From: an uncultured Microbacterium sp.
GTDB taxonomy: Bacteria; Actinomycetota; Actinomycetes; Actinomycetales; Microbacteriaceae
Reading direction: 5' to 3'
DNA length: 64,000 nucleotides
NCBI GenBank assembly: GCA_913774665.1
Contig: CAJYHN010000010.1
Location: forward strand, 620,001-684,000
This document shows positions 1 through 7,966 of the stretch, piece after piece. The position numbers were made by a program, and so were the translations under genes. Within the stretch, counting starts at the first letter, position 1. Each line of letters starts with the position of its first letter. The notes beneath the pieces are model-generated. The model saw only the letters and a list, made by a program, of their open reading frames with translations, did no database searches and was not told where the DNA came from.

Positions 1-1
1 C

Positions 2-1186
2 GACGCGGTGATCCCGGCGGCGGTCGCCCTCCTCGTGGCGGGTCTCGTCGTGGGGGTGATCGTGATCGCCGTCCGGCTCTCTCGTCGCTCCCCGCGGGCG
101 CGCGCGGCGGCTGCCGAGGCCGTGACCGCCGCGGGCGACGCGCTCCTGCGTCTCGACGACGCCGTGGCCCGGCTCGACGTGGCCTTCCGCGCCGTCGATG
201 CGATGGATGCCGCGGACGAGCCGGCCGATCTGCGCCGAGCCCGCGCGGCGGCCGTCCGGGCGCGCGACCGCGGGTTCGCCGACCTCTCGCGGCTCGAAGC
301 AGACACGGGCGTCGCGGCCCGGCGCGGAGACGACGCGCGCAGACTGCGCACCGGGTTCGACGATCAGACCCAGCGGGTCGAGCGCACCCTCGAGCAGGTG
401 CAGGAGTGGGCACGGGCGCACCGCACCCCGGCCGACCTCCTCGAGGTCACCCGTCGTCGACGCGACGACCTGCTCGAGACGATGGGCGACCCCGAGCCCC
501 TGGTGGCCGCTCTGCGGGATCGCTTCGCGCGCGAAGACCGGGACGATGCCGAGACGGCCGCGCGGGCGGCATCCGACGCTCTCCGTGAGGTCGACGACGC
601 CCTCGAACGCGCGGCCTCCGAGCCCGACGGGGGCCACCTCGTCACCGCCAACGCCGCGCTCCTCCGCACCGAACGGCAGCTGCGCGCCGTCGAAGACGCG
701 CATCGCGTCGCCCTGCAGGCGGCCGAGAACGCGGACGCCGAGCTCGCTGCGGCGCGGGCCGAGATCGAGGCGGCGACCGCATCGGCATCCCGGCGCCCGG
801 CCGAGGCGGCGCCCGACGCCCTGGACCGTCTGCGCGCCGCGGCGCGGGACCTCGACCTGGCCGCCGCCGAGGCCGCCCGTCGGCCGCGATGGGCGATCGC
901 GACCGTCGCCCGGGTCCGCGAGACGCGCGACGACGCCCTGGGCGATGCGATGAGTCCCCGCGAGCGTCTCGAGGCCGCCCGTGCCGCCCTCCCCGGCACG
1001 CTCGCGTGCGCACGAGCTGCTCTCGCCGCCGCCGAGGCCCGCGGTTCCCGTGCCGCGATCGGCGAACGCCTCCGCCTCGAGGACGCGCGTCGGCAGCTGG
1101 CCGCGGCCCGGGCGGCGAAAGACGCGGAGCAGGCCCTCGCCCACGCCCGCGCCGGATGGCACGCCGTCTCCGTTTCCGAGGCCTGA
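2..1186 (+). CDS. C-terminal part of a TPM-domain-type membrane protein, 5' end outside the window
   Basis: The reading frame is open from the first base, so the true start lies upstream. The visible part begins with a hydrophobic segment (about residues 3-25 of the visible frame) followed by Arg-rich residues, which looks like a membrane anchor with the rest in the cytoplasm. About 360 residues of Ala/Arg/Asp/Glu-rich, heptad-like sequence follow, predicting long coiled coils. Actinobacterial TPM-domain proteins have this layout: signal peptide, TPM domain, one membrane helix, long coiled-coil tail. The TPM domain itself is not in the window, so the family call is inference. The frame ends about 60 bases before the next gene on the same strand. 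Function unknown; an envelope-stress or surface role is only a guess. Confidence 0.55.
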   Translation, partial: DAVIPAAVALLVAGLVVGVIVIAVRLSRRSPRARAAAAEAVTAAGDALLRLDDAVARLDVAFRAVDAMDAADEPADLRRARAAAVRARDRGFADLSRLEADTGVAARRGDDARRLRTGFDDQTQRVERTLEQVQEWARAHRTPADLLEVTRRRRDDLLETMGDPEPLVAALRDRFAREDRDDAETAARAASDALREVDDALERAASEPDGGHLVTANAALLRTERQLRAVEDAHRVALQAAENADAELAAARAEIEAATASASRRPAEAAPDALDRLRAAARDLDLAAAEAARRPRWAIATVARVRETRDDALGDAMSPRERLEAARAALPGTLACARAALAAAEARGSRAAIGERLRLEDARRQLAAARAAKDAEQALAHARAGWHAVSVSEA

Positions 1187-1233
1187 GCCGCCGCCCTCCG
1201 CGCCTGCTCCGGGCGGACGGGACGACCGTGCCC

Positions 1234-1239
1234 TATCGT
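1234..1239 (+). promoter_or_regulatory. TATCGT -10 element, leaderless promoter for the DUF2156 gene
   Basis: TATCGT lies 7 bases before the ATG at 1247, the spacing at which transcription would start at or next to the start codon. It overlaps the upstream in-frame GTG at 1238, which therefore is unlikely to be the start. Confidence 0.55.
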
Positions 1240-1246
1240 GAGCGGC

Positions 1247-3310
1247 ATGGGGGAGAACTCGACGTTCCGGCGAGCGAGGCACCTCGCGCGCCGCCTGCCG
1301 GCCACGCTCGTCCTGGTCGGCATCCTCGTGGTCGTGGGTGTCGCCACCGGCGCCCTGTGGAGCCCGTTCACGGCCTCCGACGCCTTCGCCTGGATCGCCT
1401 ACGGTCTTCCCGCCCTCGAGACGGGCCGCTGGTGGACGCCGGTCACCGGCACCTTCGTGGTCGGTGCACCCTGGCTGTACCTCGTCGGCCTCCCGACCCT
1501 CGTGGGGATGGGCTTCCTCGAGATGCGCCGCGGCTCCCGCGTCGCTGCCGCGTACTTCGCCGTGGGGCAGCTCTTCTCGATCCTGGCGGCGTCGATGCTC
1601 CTCTGGGCGGCGGCCTTCCTGCCGTGGTCGTGGGCTCAGCAGCAGGCCATGGCCTTCGACGTCGGTCCGTCCGGCGGGGTCTTCGCGTGTCTCGCTGCGG
1701 CCCTCGCCCTGCTCCCCTCGCCGTGGCGCCTGCGCGCCTGGACGGTCCTGATCGCGGGTCTGGCCCTCACGTTCCTCTACTACGGCTCGCTCCCCGACCT
1801 CGAGCGCGTCCTCGCCGTCGCCCTCGTGCTCGGCGTCGACCGGTCGTTGCGACCTCAGCGCGTGAGCGTCCGCGAGCAGCGCCTGATCGCCTTCGTGGTG
1901 TTGTGCGCTCTCGGCGCGTTCGAGATCCTCGGGTACGTCGCCCCGATGACGGGTCCGTTCGGCTCGTCGGCGGCGACCTCGGGCTCGTGGATCGACGTCG
2001 CCGTCAACACGCTCGTCGTCCTCGTGGTGGCAACCGCCCTGCGCCGCGGCCGCCGTTGGGCGTGGGTCGTCGTCATGCTCTACAGCGCCCTGAATCTTCT
2101 GCTCGTGGTCCTTCTCTTCGCCGTCCTGCTCCTGGTGGGCCTCACCGGGATCGAAGCGGACCTGGATGCCGATTTCACCAGCGTTCTGGCATCGTCGGCG
2201 CTCTGGCTGGTGGCATCCGTGTACTTCTTTCTCGTGCGGGCCGCGTTCCGTGCCCGGCCCCGCGCGGCTCTTGGAGAGACGCCCGCGCCGACCGTGGAAG
2301 ACGTAAAGAAGGAGCTGCGCGCGAGCGGCGGCGGCACCCTGTCGTGGATGACCACGTGGGACGGCATGTCGTACGCCCGCTTCGGGCGCGGCATCGTGGC
2401 CTATCAGCGGCGCTCCGGGGTGGCTCTGGCCCTCGGGGATCCGCTCGGTCCCCCGTCCTCCCGCGATCGGACCGCCCGCTCGTTCATCGACGCCGCCGAG
2501 GCCGCGGGTCTCGCGCCGTGCTTCTTCAGCGCCGGGGACGCGACGGCCGCCGCCGTTCCGGGCGACTGGCGGCGCATCGTGGTGGCCGACGATACCGTGG
2601 TCGATCTTCCGGGTCTGCAGTTCACCGGGAAGGCGTGGGGCGCGGTGCGGACCTCACTCAACCGCGGCGAGCGCGAGGGGATGACGTTCCGCCTGTCGAA
2701 ACTCTCCGACGAGACCTGGGGCGTGCGCCAGCAGCTTCGCGCGATCTCCGAGAGCTGGGTGGGCGACAAGGGACTGCCCGAGATGGGCTTCACCCTCGGC
2801 ACGCTGCAGGAGGCGGCTGATCCCGAGGTGCGCATCGCGTTGGCGGTGTCACCGCAGGGCGACGTCGACGGTTTCCTGTCGTGGCTCCCGGTCTACGGCG
2901 AGGGCGGCATCCGCGGGTGGACACTCGACCTGATGCGTCGGCGCGATGGCGGGTTCGGGCCCGTGATGGAGTTCTTGATCGGTGCGTCCGCCCGGCAGTT
3001 CTCCGCGGAGGGCGCGCAGATCATGTCCCTGTCGGGTGCCCCGTTGGCGCATGAGTACCCCGCGGATGCCGGCGCCATCGCCGATCTGCAGGGGCGCATG
3101 GCCGCGATGCTGGAACCCGTCTACGGCTTCGCCTCGCTGCACAGGTTCAAACAGAAGTTCCACCCGCGCTACGAGACGATGTACCTGCTCTACCGCGACG
3201 AGGCGGATCTCACCCGCATCGGCGCCGCCCTCACGCGTGCGTTCCTTCCGCACGCGACGCTGGGCCAGTTCGCCGCTGCGGGGGTCGACCTCGTGCGCCA
3301 CGAACGCTGA
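1247..3310 (+). CDS. Membrane protein with rhomboid-like N-terminal domain and C-terminal DUF2156 (lysyl-phosphatidylglycerol synthase-like) domain
   Basis: 687 residues. Roughly residues 15-330 are membrane segments and resemble a rhomboid core: RWWTPVTGTFV, an EMRRGS loop and a GPSGG motif near residue 141. The His expected in the last rhomboid helix is not seen, so this part is probably not a protease. The C-terminal 330 residues look like the DUF2156 domain of MprF/LysX-type aminoacyl-phosphatidylglycerol synthases (GAVRTSLNRGEREGM, then RFKQKFHPRYE near the end). That family transfers an amino acid from tRNA to membrane lipid and lowers sensitivity to cationic peptides. Here the substrate is unknown. 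The ATG is preferred over GTG 1238 because of the -10 element 7 bases upstream. It stands alone before a convergent csp gene. Confidence 0.75.
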   Translation: MGENSTFRRARHLARRLPATLVLVGILVVVGVATGALWSPFTASDAFAWIAYGLPALETGRWWTPVTGTFVVGAPWLYLVGLPTLVGMGFLEMRRGSRVAAAYFAVGQLFSILAASMLLWAAAFLPWSWAQQQAMAFDVGPSGGVFACLAAALALLPSPWRLRAWTVLIAGLALTFLYYGSLPDLERVLAVALVLGVDRSLRPQRVSVREQRLIAFVVLCALGAFEILGYVAPMTGPFGSSAATSGSWIDVAVNTLVVLVVATALRRGRRWAWVVVMLYSALNLLLVVLLFAVLLLVGLTGIEADLDADFTSVLASSALWLVASVYFFLVRAAFRARPRAALGETPAPTVEDVKKELRASGGGTLSWMTTWDGMSYARFGRGIVAYQRRSGVALALGDPLGPPSSRDRTARSFIDAAEAAGLAPCFFSAGDATAAAVPGDWRRIVVADDTVVDLPGLQFTGKAWGAVRTSLNRGEREGMTFRLSKLSDETWGVRQQLRAISESWVGDKGLPEMGFTLGTLQEAADPEVRIALAVSPQGDVDGFLSWLPVYGEGGIRGWTLDLMRRRDGGFGPVMEFLIGASARQFSAEGAQIMSLSGAPLAHEYPADAGAIADLQGRMAAMLEPVYGFASLHRFKQKFHPRYETMYLLYRDEADLTRIGAALTRAFLPHATLGQFAAAGVDLVRHER

Positions 3311-3370
3311 AGGCCCCGGCCGACGCGAGGGACGCGCGACCGAGGCCCGACCGGCCGGAGCCGGAGAAGA

Positions 3371-3577
3371 TCAGAGGGGGCGGATGTTCTCCGCCTGCAG
3401 GCCCTTGGGGCCCTGGGCGACCTCGAACTCGACGCGCTGGTTCTCTTCGAGCGAGCGGTAACCGCCCGACTGGATCGCGCTGTAGTGCGCGAAGACGTCC
3501 TGGCTGCCGTCATCGGGAGCGATGAAGCCGAAGCCCTTTTCGGAGTTGAACCACTTGACCGTGCCCTGCGTGCTCAT
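3371..3577 (-). CDS. Cold-shock protein, CspA family
   Basis: 68 residues, the normal size for a single cold-shock domain. It carries both RNA-binding signatures: KGFGFI (RNP1) and DVFAHYSAI (RNP2), after the typical start [13 protein letters not shown]. The family binds single-stranded RNA and DNA and melts secondary structure, acting as an RNA chaperone in cold or growth transitions. The ATG at 3577 is the family start; the frame continues 32 codons upstream but that part is Arg-rich, low-complexity and not part of the domain. It is convergent with the DUF2156 gene and divergent from the GntR gene, with inverted repeats in the shared upstream region. Confidence 0.93.
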   Translation of the reverse strand: MSTQGTVKWFNSEKGFGFIAPDDGSQDVFAHYSAIQSGGYRSLEENQRVEFEVAQGPKGLQAENIRPL

Positions 3578-3708
3578 TCGTTGTGCCGTTTTCCGCTTGA
3601 GCCGGCGCCGAGCGCGCCGGTCTGTGCCTTCACGGTAACGGCCGCGCTCTCGTCTCGCACGGGTCCGTGACACAAACGTTGCGTGGCGTCACACGCGGTA
3701 AGCCCATA

Positions 3709-3746
3709 CGACGCCCGGGCTGAGCAAGCTCGAAGCCCGGGCGTCG
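3709..3746. repeat. Perfect 13-bp inverted repeat between csp and the GntR gene
   Basis: Arms CGACGCCCGGGCT (3709-3721) and AGCCCGGGCGTCG (3734-3746) flank a 12-base loop. It sits in the 5' region shared by divergent csp and gntR, so it is not in the usual place for a terminator and has no T tail. It could be an RNA stem in a long csp leader or a protein-binding site. Confidence 0.6.
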
Positions 3747-3764
3747 ACGGATCCCCCCGGATAT

Positions 3765-3781
3765 GTCACGCGAGGCGTGAC
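3765..3781. promoter_or_regulatory. Candidate operator, GTCACGC-GAG-GCGTGAC
   Basis: Perfect 7-bp arms with a 3-base centre, about 105 bases before the GntR start. Further half-site-like GCGTCAC sequence lies nearer csp (about 3686). Its size and symmetry suit a dimeric regulator such as the adjacent GntR protein; that link is inference. Confidence 0.4.
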
Positions 3782-3872
3782 GGCGATCACTTTACCGGCG
3801 CAGAGGCCCGCGCGCGACACGAAAACGAAGAATCAGGAAGTTCTGGTCATGTGCCGTGGTAACCGAGGGCCG

Positions 3873-3878
3873 TAAAAT
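3873..3878 (+). promoter_or_regulatory. TAAAAT -10 element, leaderless promoter for the GntR gene
   Basis: TAAAAT ends 7 bases before ATG 3886 and lies inside the in-frame extension that starts at GTG 3856. A -10 hexamer there makes the shorter start more likely. Confidence 0.55.
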
Positions 3879-3885
3879 CCGGCTG

Positions 3886-4494
3886 ATGGATAGTCGTCGG
3901 CGTGCTTCCGCCCTCGTCGACGAGGCCTACCGGGCCCTCGGCGAGGCGATCGTCGACGGTCGGCTCCAGGCCGGTGACCGTCTGCGGGATGTCGAATTGG
4001 CCACGCTCATGGGCATTTCCCGCACTCCGGTGCGCGAGGCCCTGCAGAGGCTGGAGCGCATCGGACTGGTCGAAGTCGCGGCGAACCGGTACACCCGCGT
4101 GGCCGCCCTGACCGACCGCGCTCGCAACGACATGCGCGAGTACGCCGCGCACACCATCGCCGCCGTCCTGCATGTGGCCCTGCCCCACTGCTCCGACGAC
4201 GAACTCGCCGAAACGGCGCGCATCGTCGAAGAGCTGCATTCCGCCGAAAGCTCGCCCGAATACGTGAGCGCGATGATGGCCCTGGCTTCGCACCTCGTGG
4301 CCGTTTCACGCAATGTCGTCTTCCAGAAGACCTTCGTGCAGATCGATCTCGTGCTGCGGCGCAATCTCGAGGGCTGGATGAGCGTCGACGACGACACGCG
4401 CGACACCCTTTTCCGCCATCTGCACGAACAGATCGCCCGTCGCGACAAGAACGGGGCCACGTGGACCTTCCTCGCCCTGCACGGTTTCGCCTGA
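3886..4494 (+). CDS. GntR-family transcriptional regulator
   Basis: 202 residues from ATG 3886. Residues 10-75 form the GntR winged helix-turn-helix: EAIVDGRLQAGDRLRDVELATLM followed by GISRTPVREALQRLERIGLVE, a textbook recognition helix. The C-terminal about 120 residues are helical and probably form an effector-binding domain of the FadR/FCD or a related type, but the metal-binding His pattern of FCD is not clear. The ligand cannot be read from sequence. It is preceded by a probable leaderless promoter and by inverted repeats that could be its own operator. The downstream GNAT gene is 48 bases away and has its own -10 element, so the two are probably separate units. Confidence 0.85.
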   Translation: MDSRRRASALVDEAYRALGEAIVDGRLQAGDRLRDVELATLMGISRTPVREALQRLERIGLVEVAANRYTRVAALTDRARNDMREYAAHTIAAVLHVALPHCSDDELAETARIVEELHSAESSPEYVSAMMALASHLVAVSRNVVFQKTFVQIDLVLRRNLEGWMSVDDDTRDTLFRHLHEQIARRDKNGATWTFLALHGFA

Positions 4495-4542
4495 GCGCAC
4501 AAGAGCGGTGGCCAGCTCTCCCGCTCCCGTTAGCGTGACGCC

Positions 4543-4971
4543 ATGCCCCACATCGAGCTGCGAGCCCTCACGGACGACGATCGGGATGCCGCTTTCCACG
4601 CGGTGACGGCGAGCACCTCCGCCTGGCCGCGCGCCGCGTTCGACGATCGAGCGGCATTCGACAGCTGGAGCGACGGCGCGACGGTCGACGCGCACGTCAT
4701 CGTCGAGGACGACTCCGTGGTCGGGCTCGCGGCCGCGCTCGACGTGGACGGCGAGCGCGAGATCCTGCTCGCGGTCTCTCCCTCGGCGCACGAGGAGGCC
4801 CCGACGGAAGCCCTGCGGCTTCTCACGTCGCACGAGGCCGAGCGACCCCTCTACGCGTGCGTCTCCGTCGACGACCAGCCCTCCCATGCGGTCCTGGCCC
4901 GCATCGGTTTCGTCGAGCACGAGCGCGACGGCGACGACGTGGTCTACGTGTTGCCGCCGACGTTAGAGTGA
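4543..4971 (+). CDS. Probable GNAT-family N-acetyltransferase-like protein
   Basis: 142 residues. The pattern of an acidic alpha/beta N-terminus, a beta hairpin (VVGLAAALDVDGEREILLAV) and the C-terminal VLARIGFVEHERDGDDVVYVL is typical of GNAT proteins, where the penultimate strand-loop-strand reads 'GF...'. The acetyl-CoA loop (Q/RxxGxG/A) is not clear, so the protein may be a divergent or non-catalytic member. TAGCGT at 4531-4536 sits 6 bases before the ATG, implying a leaderless message. The next gene starts 4 bases after this stop but has its own -10 element. Substrate unknown. Confidence 0.6.
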   Translation: MPHIELRALTDDDRDAAFHAVTASTSAWPRAAFDDRAAFDSWSDGATVDAHVIVEDDSVVGLAAALDVDGEREILLAVSPSAHEEAPTEALRLLTSHEAERPLYACVSVDDQPSHAVLARIGFVEHERDGDDVVYVLPPTLE

Positions 4972-4975
4972 CGCG

Positions 4976-6280
4976 GTGCCGACGAGTGACGAAGAACCGA
5001 ACCCCCGCACGACGGATGCCGAGGGCTTCACCCGCATCCTGAGCCGTCCGCGGGTCATGACGGCATTCGTCGTCATCGTGTTCGTCGTCACCGTCGTCCA
5101 ATCGCTGTCGGATCCCCTCGCGGCGATCCTGCAGGGCGACGTCGTCTGGGACTACCGCATCCCCTTCGGCGTGGTCATCGCCCTGGTGATCGCCGGGTGC
5201 GCCGCGCAGAGTGCGCTCCTGCTGCTGTCCCCCCGTCTCCCGGTGGTCGCCGCCCTGGGCACGGCCGCGTGCTACCTCGCCCTGGTCGCCGGTCTCGACA
5301 TCCCGCGGTGGTTGGGGGCCCTCCCCCTGGTGGTGGGGATCGCCGTTTTCTTCCTCGCCGCGCAGCGGCGCGCGGCCGTCGCGGTCCTCTGGACGATCGT
5401 GGTGATCGGCGCAGCCGTCGGCATCCTGGCCCTGTGGTCGACCTCCACCGGGGCGCCGGCGGCGATCGCGTGGAGCTTCGTGCTCAGCGCGGGGCTCGCT
5501 TTCGCCGCGCCGGTGGCGGGCGCGGCAGCCCTCGGCATCTGGTGGGCGAGACGCATGTCCGGACTGCGTCGCGCACGCGCGGAGCTCGCCGCAGCCGCCG
5601 CCGAGCACGAGGCCGAACTCGAGCGCGCGAGAACGCGGGAGCGCGCCCGCATCGCCCAGGAGTTGCACGACGTCGCCGGCCAGCACCTCGCCGGCCTGTT
5701 GTCTCTGGCCGACGCGGCGGTCGACATCGACGTCTTGGACGCCGCCCAGGCCGCGACCCTCATCGCCGAGATGCGCGCCGAGGGACGCTTCGCGTCGGCC
5801 AGCCTCTACGCGGCCCTGCGCGACCTGCGCGCCGAAAGCGATGCGCGCGCCGAACCGACCCTCGACCTCCGCGCCCTCGACGAGTTGATCGACTACTGGA
5901 CATCGCGCGGGATGGAGATCGTCGTGCGGGTTCACGCCCCCGTCGACGACCTCCCCGCAATGGTCTCCACCACCGCGTACCGCGTGGCGCAGGAGGCACT
6001 GACGAACGCGTGCAAGCACGCCCCCGGCGCTCGCGTGTCGGTCGACGTGCGCGTGGCGCCGACGTCGATCCGGGTCGCCGTCGGCAACGAACCAGGGCGC
6101 TCGGCCGCGGCATCCGATCTTCCGACCGGGCTCGGATGGGGACTCGCGGGAATGGCGGAGCGGGTCGACCTGCTGCACGGCACTCTCACCGCCGGTCCCG
6201 TCTCGACGGGCGGCTGGGCCGTGATCATGGAAGCCCCGCTCCGTGCCTCCGAGGCCCCGAACCGCGTCCTGACACCGTGA
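4976..6280 (+). CDS. Sensor histidine kinase, NarL/DesK type (HisKA_3)
   Basis: 434 residues. About five to six membrane helices fill residues 20-190, with little extracytoplasmic sequence, so the signal is likely sensed in or at the membrane. A coiled linker leads to the HisKA_3 dimerisation box with ARIAQELHDVAGQHL; the phosphoacceptor is His231. The ATPase region follows, with the N box YRVAQEALTNACKHAPG and a G box near GLGWGLAGMAERV. It starts with GTG 4976, and TAGAGT (4964-4969) lies 6 bases upstream, implying a leaderless transcript. The stop overlaps the start of the response regulator as GTGA, so the pair is translationally coupled. Confidence 0.9.
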   Translation: MPTSDEEPNPRTTDAEGFTRILSRPRVMTAFVVIVFVVTVVQSLSDPLAAILQGDVVWDYRIPFGVVIALVIAGCAAQSALLLLSPRLPVVAALGTAACYLALVAGLDIPRWLGALPLVVGIAVFFLAAQRRAAVAVLWTIVVIGAAVGILALWSTSTGAPAAIAWSFVLSAGLAFAAPVAGAAALGIWWARRMSGLRRARAELAAAAAEHEAELERARTRERARIAQELHDVAGQHLAGLLSLADAAVDIDVLDAAQAATLIAEMRAEGRFASASLYAALRDLRAESDARAEPTLDLRALDELIDYWTSRGMEIVVRVHAPVDDLPAMVSTTAYRVAQEALTNACKHAPGARVSVDVRVAPTSIRVAVGNEPGRSAAASDLPTGLGWGLAGMAERVDLLHGTLTAGPVSTGGWAVIMEAPLRASEAPNRVLTP

Positions 6281-6954
6281 CCACGCCCGACGCCGACATC
6301 CGCGTGCTGATCGTCGACGACAACCGCACGGTGCGCCGGGGGATCCGGCTCCGCCTCGAGAACGCGACGGGCATCCGCGTGGCCGGAGAGGCCGCGAACG
6401 GTCGCGACGCGGTGGTCCTCGCGCACGCCGAGCGCGCGGACGTCGTGCTCATGGATCTGCACATGCCCGGCATGAACGGGATCGAAGCCACGCGTCTGAT
6501 CACGGCCGATGAGCAGAGCGGATGCCGTGTCATCCTCCTGACCAGCGAGGTCTCGGACGCGTTCGTCGTCGACGCGATCGAGGCCGGCGCCAGCGGGTAT
6601 CTGCTGAAGGGTCACGACAGCGATCAGTTGCTGCCGGTCATCCGCGGGGCGGCCGCGGGGACGGCCACGATCTCGCCCCGGGTGGCACCGAGGCTGATCC
6701 GCGAGCTCCGCGAAGCGCGCAGCGCCCCCGCCGATCCCGAGCAGGTCACCCTGTTGACCGCGGCGGAGCGTCGGGTCGTCGGGCTGCTCAGCAGCGGGGT
6801 CACCTCGACCGAGGACATCGCGAAGCGACTGAGCGTGTCGGTGAACACCGTGCGCAGCCAGACCGCGTCCGCGCTGCGCAAACTCGACCTCGACGACCGC
6901 ACGCAGCTCGCTCTCTGGGGGGCGCGCAACGGTCTTCCGCGCTCCGGCACGTAG
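6277..6954 (+). CDS. NarL/LuxR-type response regulator
   Basis: 225 residues from GTG 6277, which overlaps the kinase stop by 4 bases. The receiver domain has the acidic pair DD at residues 14-15, phosphoacceptor Asp60 in VVLMDLHMPGMNG, the conserved Thr in LLTSE and Lys111. A LuxR/GerE helix-turn-helix follows from about residue 158 (LTAAERRVVGLL, then VNTVRSQTASALRKL). It is the cognate partner of the kinase directly upstream. No target operon is obvious: the next gene to the right is a truncated gene on the other strand, so the regulon must lie elsewhere or include the pair itself. Confidence 0.92.
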   Translation: MTTPDADIRVLIVDDNRTVRRGIRLRLENATGIRVAGEAANGRDAVVLAHAERADVVLMDLHMPGMNGIEATRLITADEQSGCRVILLTSEVSDAFVVDAIEAGASGYLLKGHDSDQLLPVIRGAAAGTATISPRVAPRLIRELREARSAPADPEQVTLLTAAERRVVGLLSSGVTSTEDIAKRLSVSVNTVRSQTASALRKLDLDDRTQLALWGARNGLPRSGT

Positions 6955-7145
6955 TCCGATCGGATGAAATCACCGGCCGGGGTGCCGCGCGACCCCGCGG
7001 CCCCGGTTGACCCGCGCGCGCAGGGTGCGCACCCCGGGGGCCAGACTGCTGTCACGGCGTGAGCACACTCCGCCGCCGCGTCCGCGCGGGGTCGGGGTAT
7101 TGGGGGCGGCCCCGCGCGGCAGGCGCCCGTTCCAGCCCCGAGCGG

Positions 7146-7499
7146 TCACCCGCGGCTGACGGTGGCGACGATGGGACGGTGATCGCTGCCCGCGTCGTCG
7201 AAATCGGTGAGCACGGCGAAGCCGTTCACCTCCCAGGCCGAGCCGACCAGCACGTGGTCGATCGGCGACGCCAGCCCCACGGGCAGCCGGACCGGCCAGG
7301 TCCCCGCGGCGGCCGAGCCCGCTTCGGCGGCGGCGTCGCGGCATCCGCCGATGGTCCCTCCGTCGACGCCGAGACCGGCGAAGTGATCGACGGTCGCGTT
7401 GAGATCGCCCGCGACGATCACCTCCCCGTCGCCGCAGAGGTCCGCGATCCACCGCGGGTGGACGACCGGAGACAGGGAAAGGCCCGGGGCGCGGTCCAA
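7146..7499 (-). pseudogene. Truncated endonuclease/exonuclease/phosphatase-fold gene
   Basis: The last about 110 residues of an EEP-superfamily protein are intact: VIVAGDLNAT, SPIDHVLVG and the terminal GSDHRPIVATV with the catalytic Asp and His. The N-terminal half of the fold, including the first metal-binding Asn/Glu, is absent. The frame can only begin at TTG 7499, which lies inside the terminator hairpin of the adjacent gene, and nothing coding for the missing half lies upstream in any frame. Intact family members usually have 230-330 residues. I read this as a 3' remnant left after deletion. Catalysis is unlikely. Confidence 0.65.
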
Positions 7500-7512
7500 T
7501 CGCCCCGGGCCT
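7480..7512 (-). terminator. Intrinsic terminator of the GlsB-like gene
   Basis: Perfect 12-bp arms AGGCCCGGGGCG / CGCCCCGGGCCT around a 9-base loop, 11 bases past the stop of the minus-strand gene. On that strand it is followed by a pyrimidine-rich TTCCCT run. Confidence 0.8.
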
Positions 7513-7523
7513 CTCGTCGTCGA

Positions 7524-7790
7524 TCAGCGTGCGGTGCGACGACCCACGATGAGGCCGTAGATCAGCAGAACGATGACCGAACCGCCGATCGCGAGCAGCC
7601 AGGTGCGCAGCTCGAAGAAGCCGCCCAGGTCGACACCGAAGATCGCGGTTCCCAGGAACCCGCCGAGCAGAGCGCCGACGACGCCGAGCACCAGCGTGAT
7701 GAGCCAGCCGCCACCCTGCTTTCCGGGGAGGATCAGCTTGGCGATGGCACCGGCGATGAGGCCGAGGAGAAGAAATCCGAAGAATCCCAT
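7524..7790 (-). CDS. GlsB/YeaQ/YmgE-family small membrane protein
   Basis: 88 residues with three hydrophobic helices (FFGFLLLGLIAGAIAKLI; WLITLVLGVVGALLGGFLG; WLLAIGGSVIVLLIYGLIVG). The GxxxG-rich pattern and the KLILPGKQGGG loop are the signature of transglycosylase-associated/GlsB stress proteins. Family members are stress-induced inner-membrane proteins of unclear mechanism. The ATG has a good ribosome site (AAAGGA, 6 bases spacing). The gene is transcribed alone, ends in a strong hairpin and is divergent from the DUF368 gene. Confidence 0.9.
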   Translation of the reverse strand: MGFFGFLLLGLIAGAIAKLILPGKQGGGWLITLVLGVVGALLGGFLGTAIFGVDLGGFFELRTWLLAIGGSVIVLLIYGLIVGRRTAR

Positions 7791-7966
7791 GATGTGTTCC
7801 TTTCGCGAGTGTGAACCGATGCCCGCTCGAGGCGGGACTCTCGTTGCATCCAGCTTCCTCTCAGGAACGACGATTGCAGGGTGGGTTGCGTAAGCCGCTC
7901 ATTTCTGGTGCGATCACGCGTCCGCGCGAATCGCATTCCCGAGCGGTCTCGCATAGCGTTGTCCGA

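Noticed and set aside
889-2820. 643-codon Arg-rich frame on the plus strand overlapping the first two genes
   Set aside because: Low-complexity Arg/Pro/Gly product in the wrong frame of two better-supported genes.
3856-3885. GTG 3856 as start of the GntR protein
   Set aside because: It would place the -10 hexamer TAAAAT inside the gene and add ten residues outside the domain.
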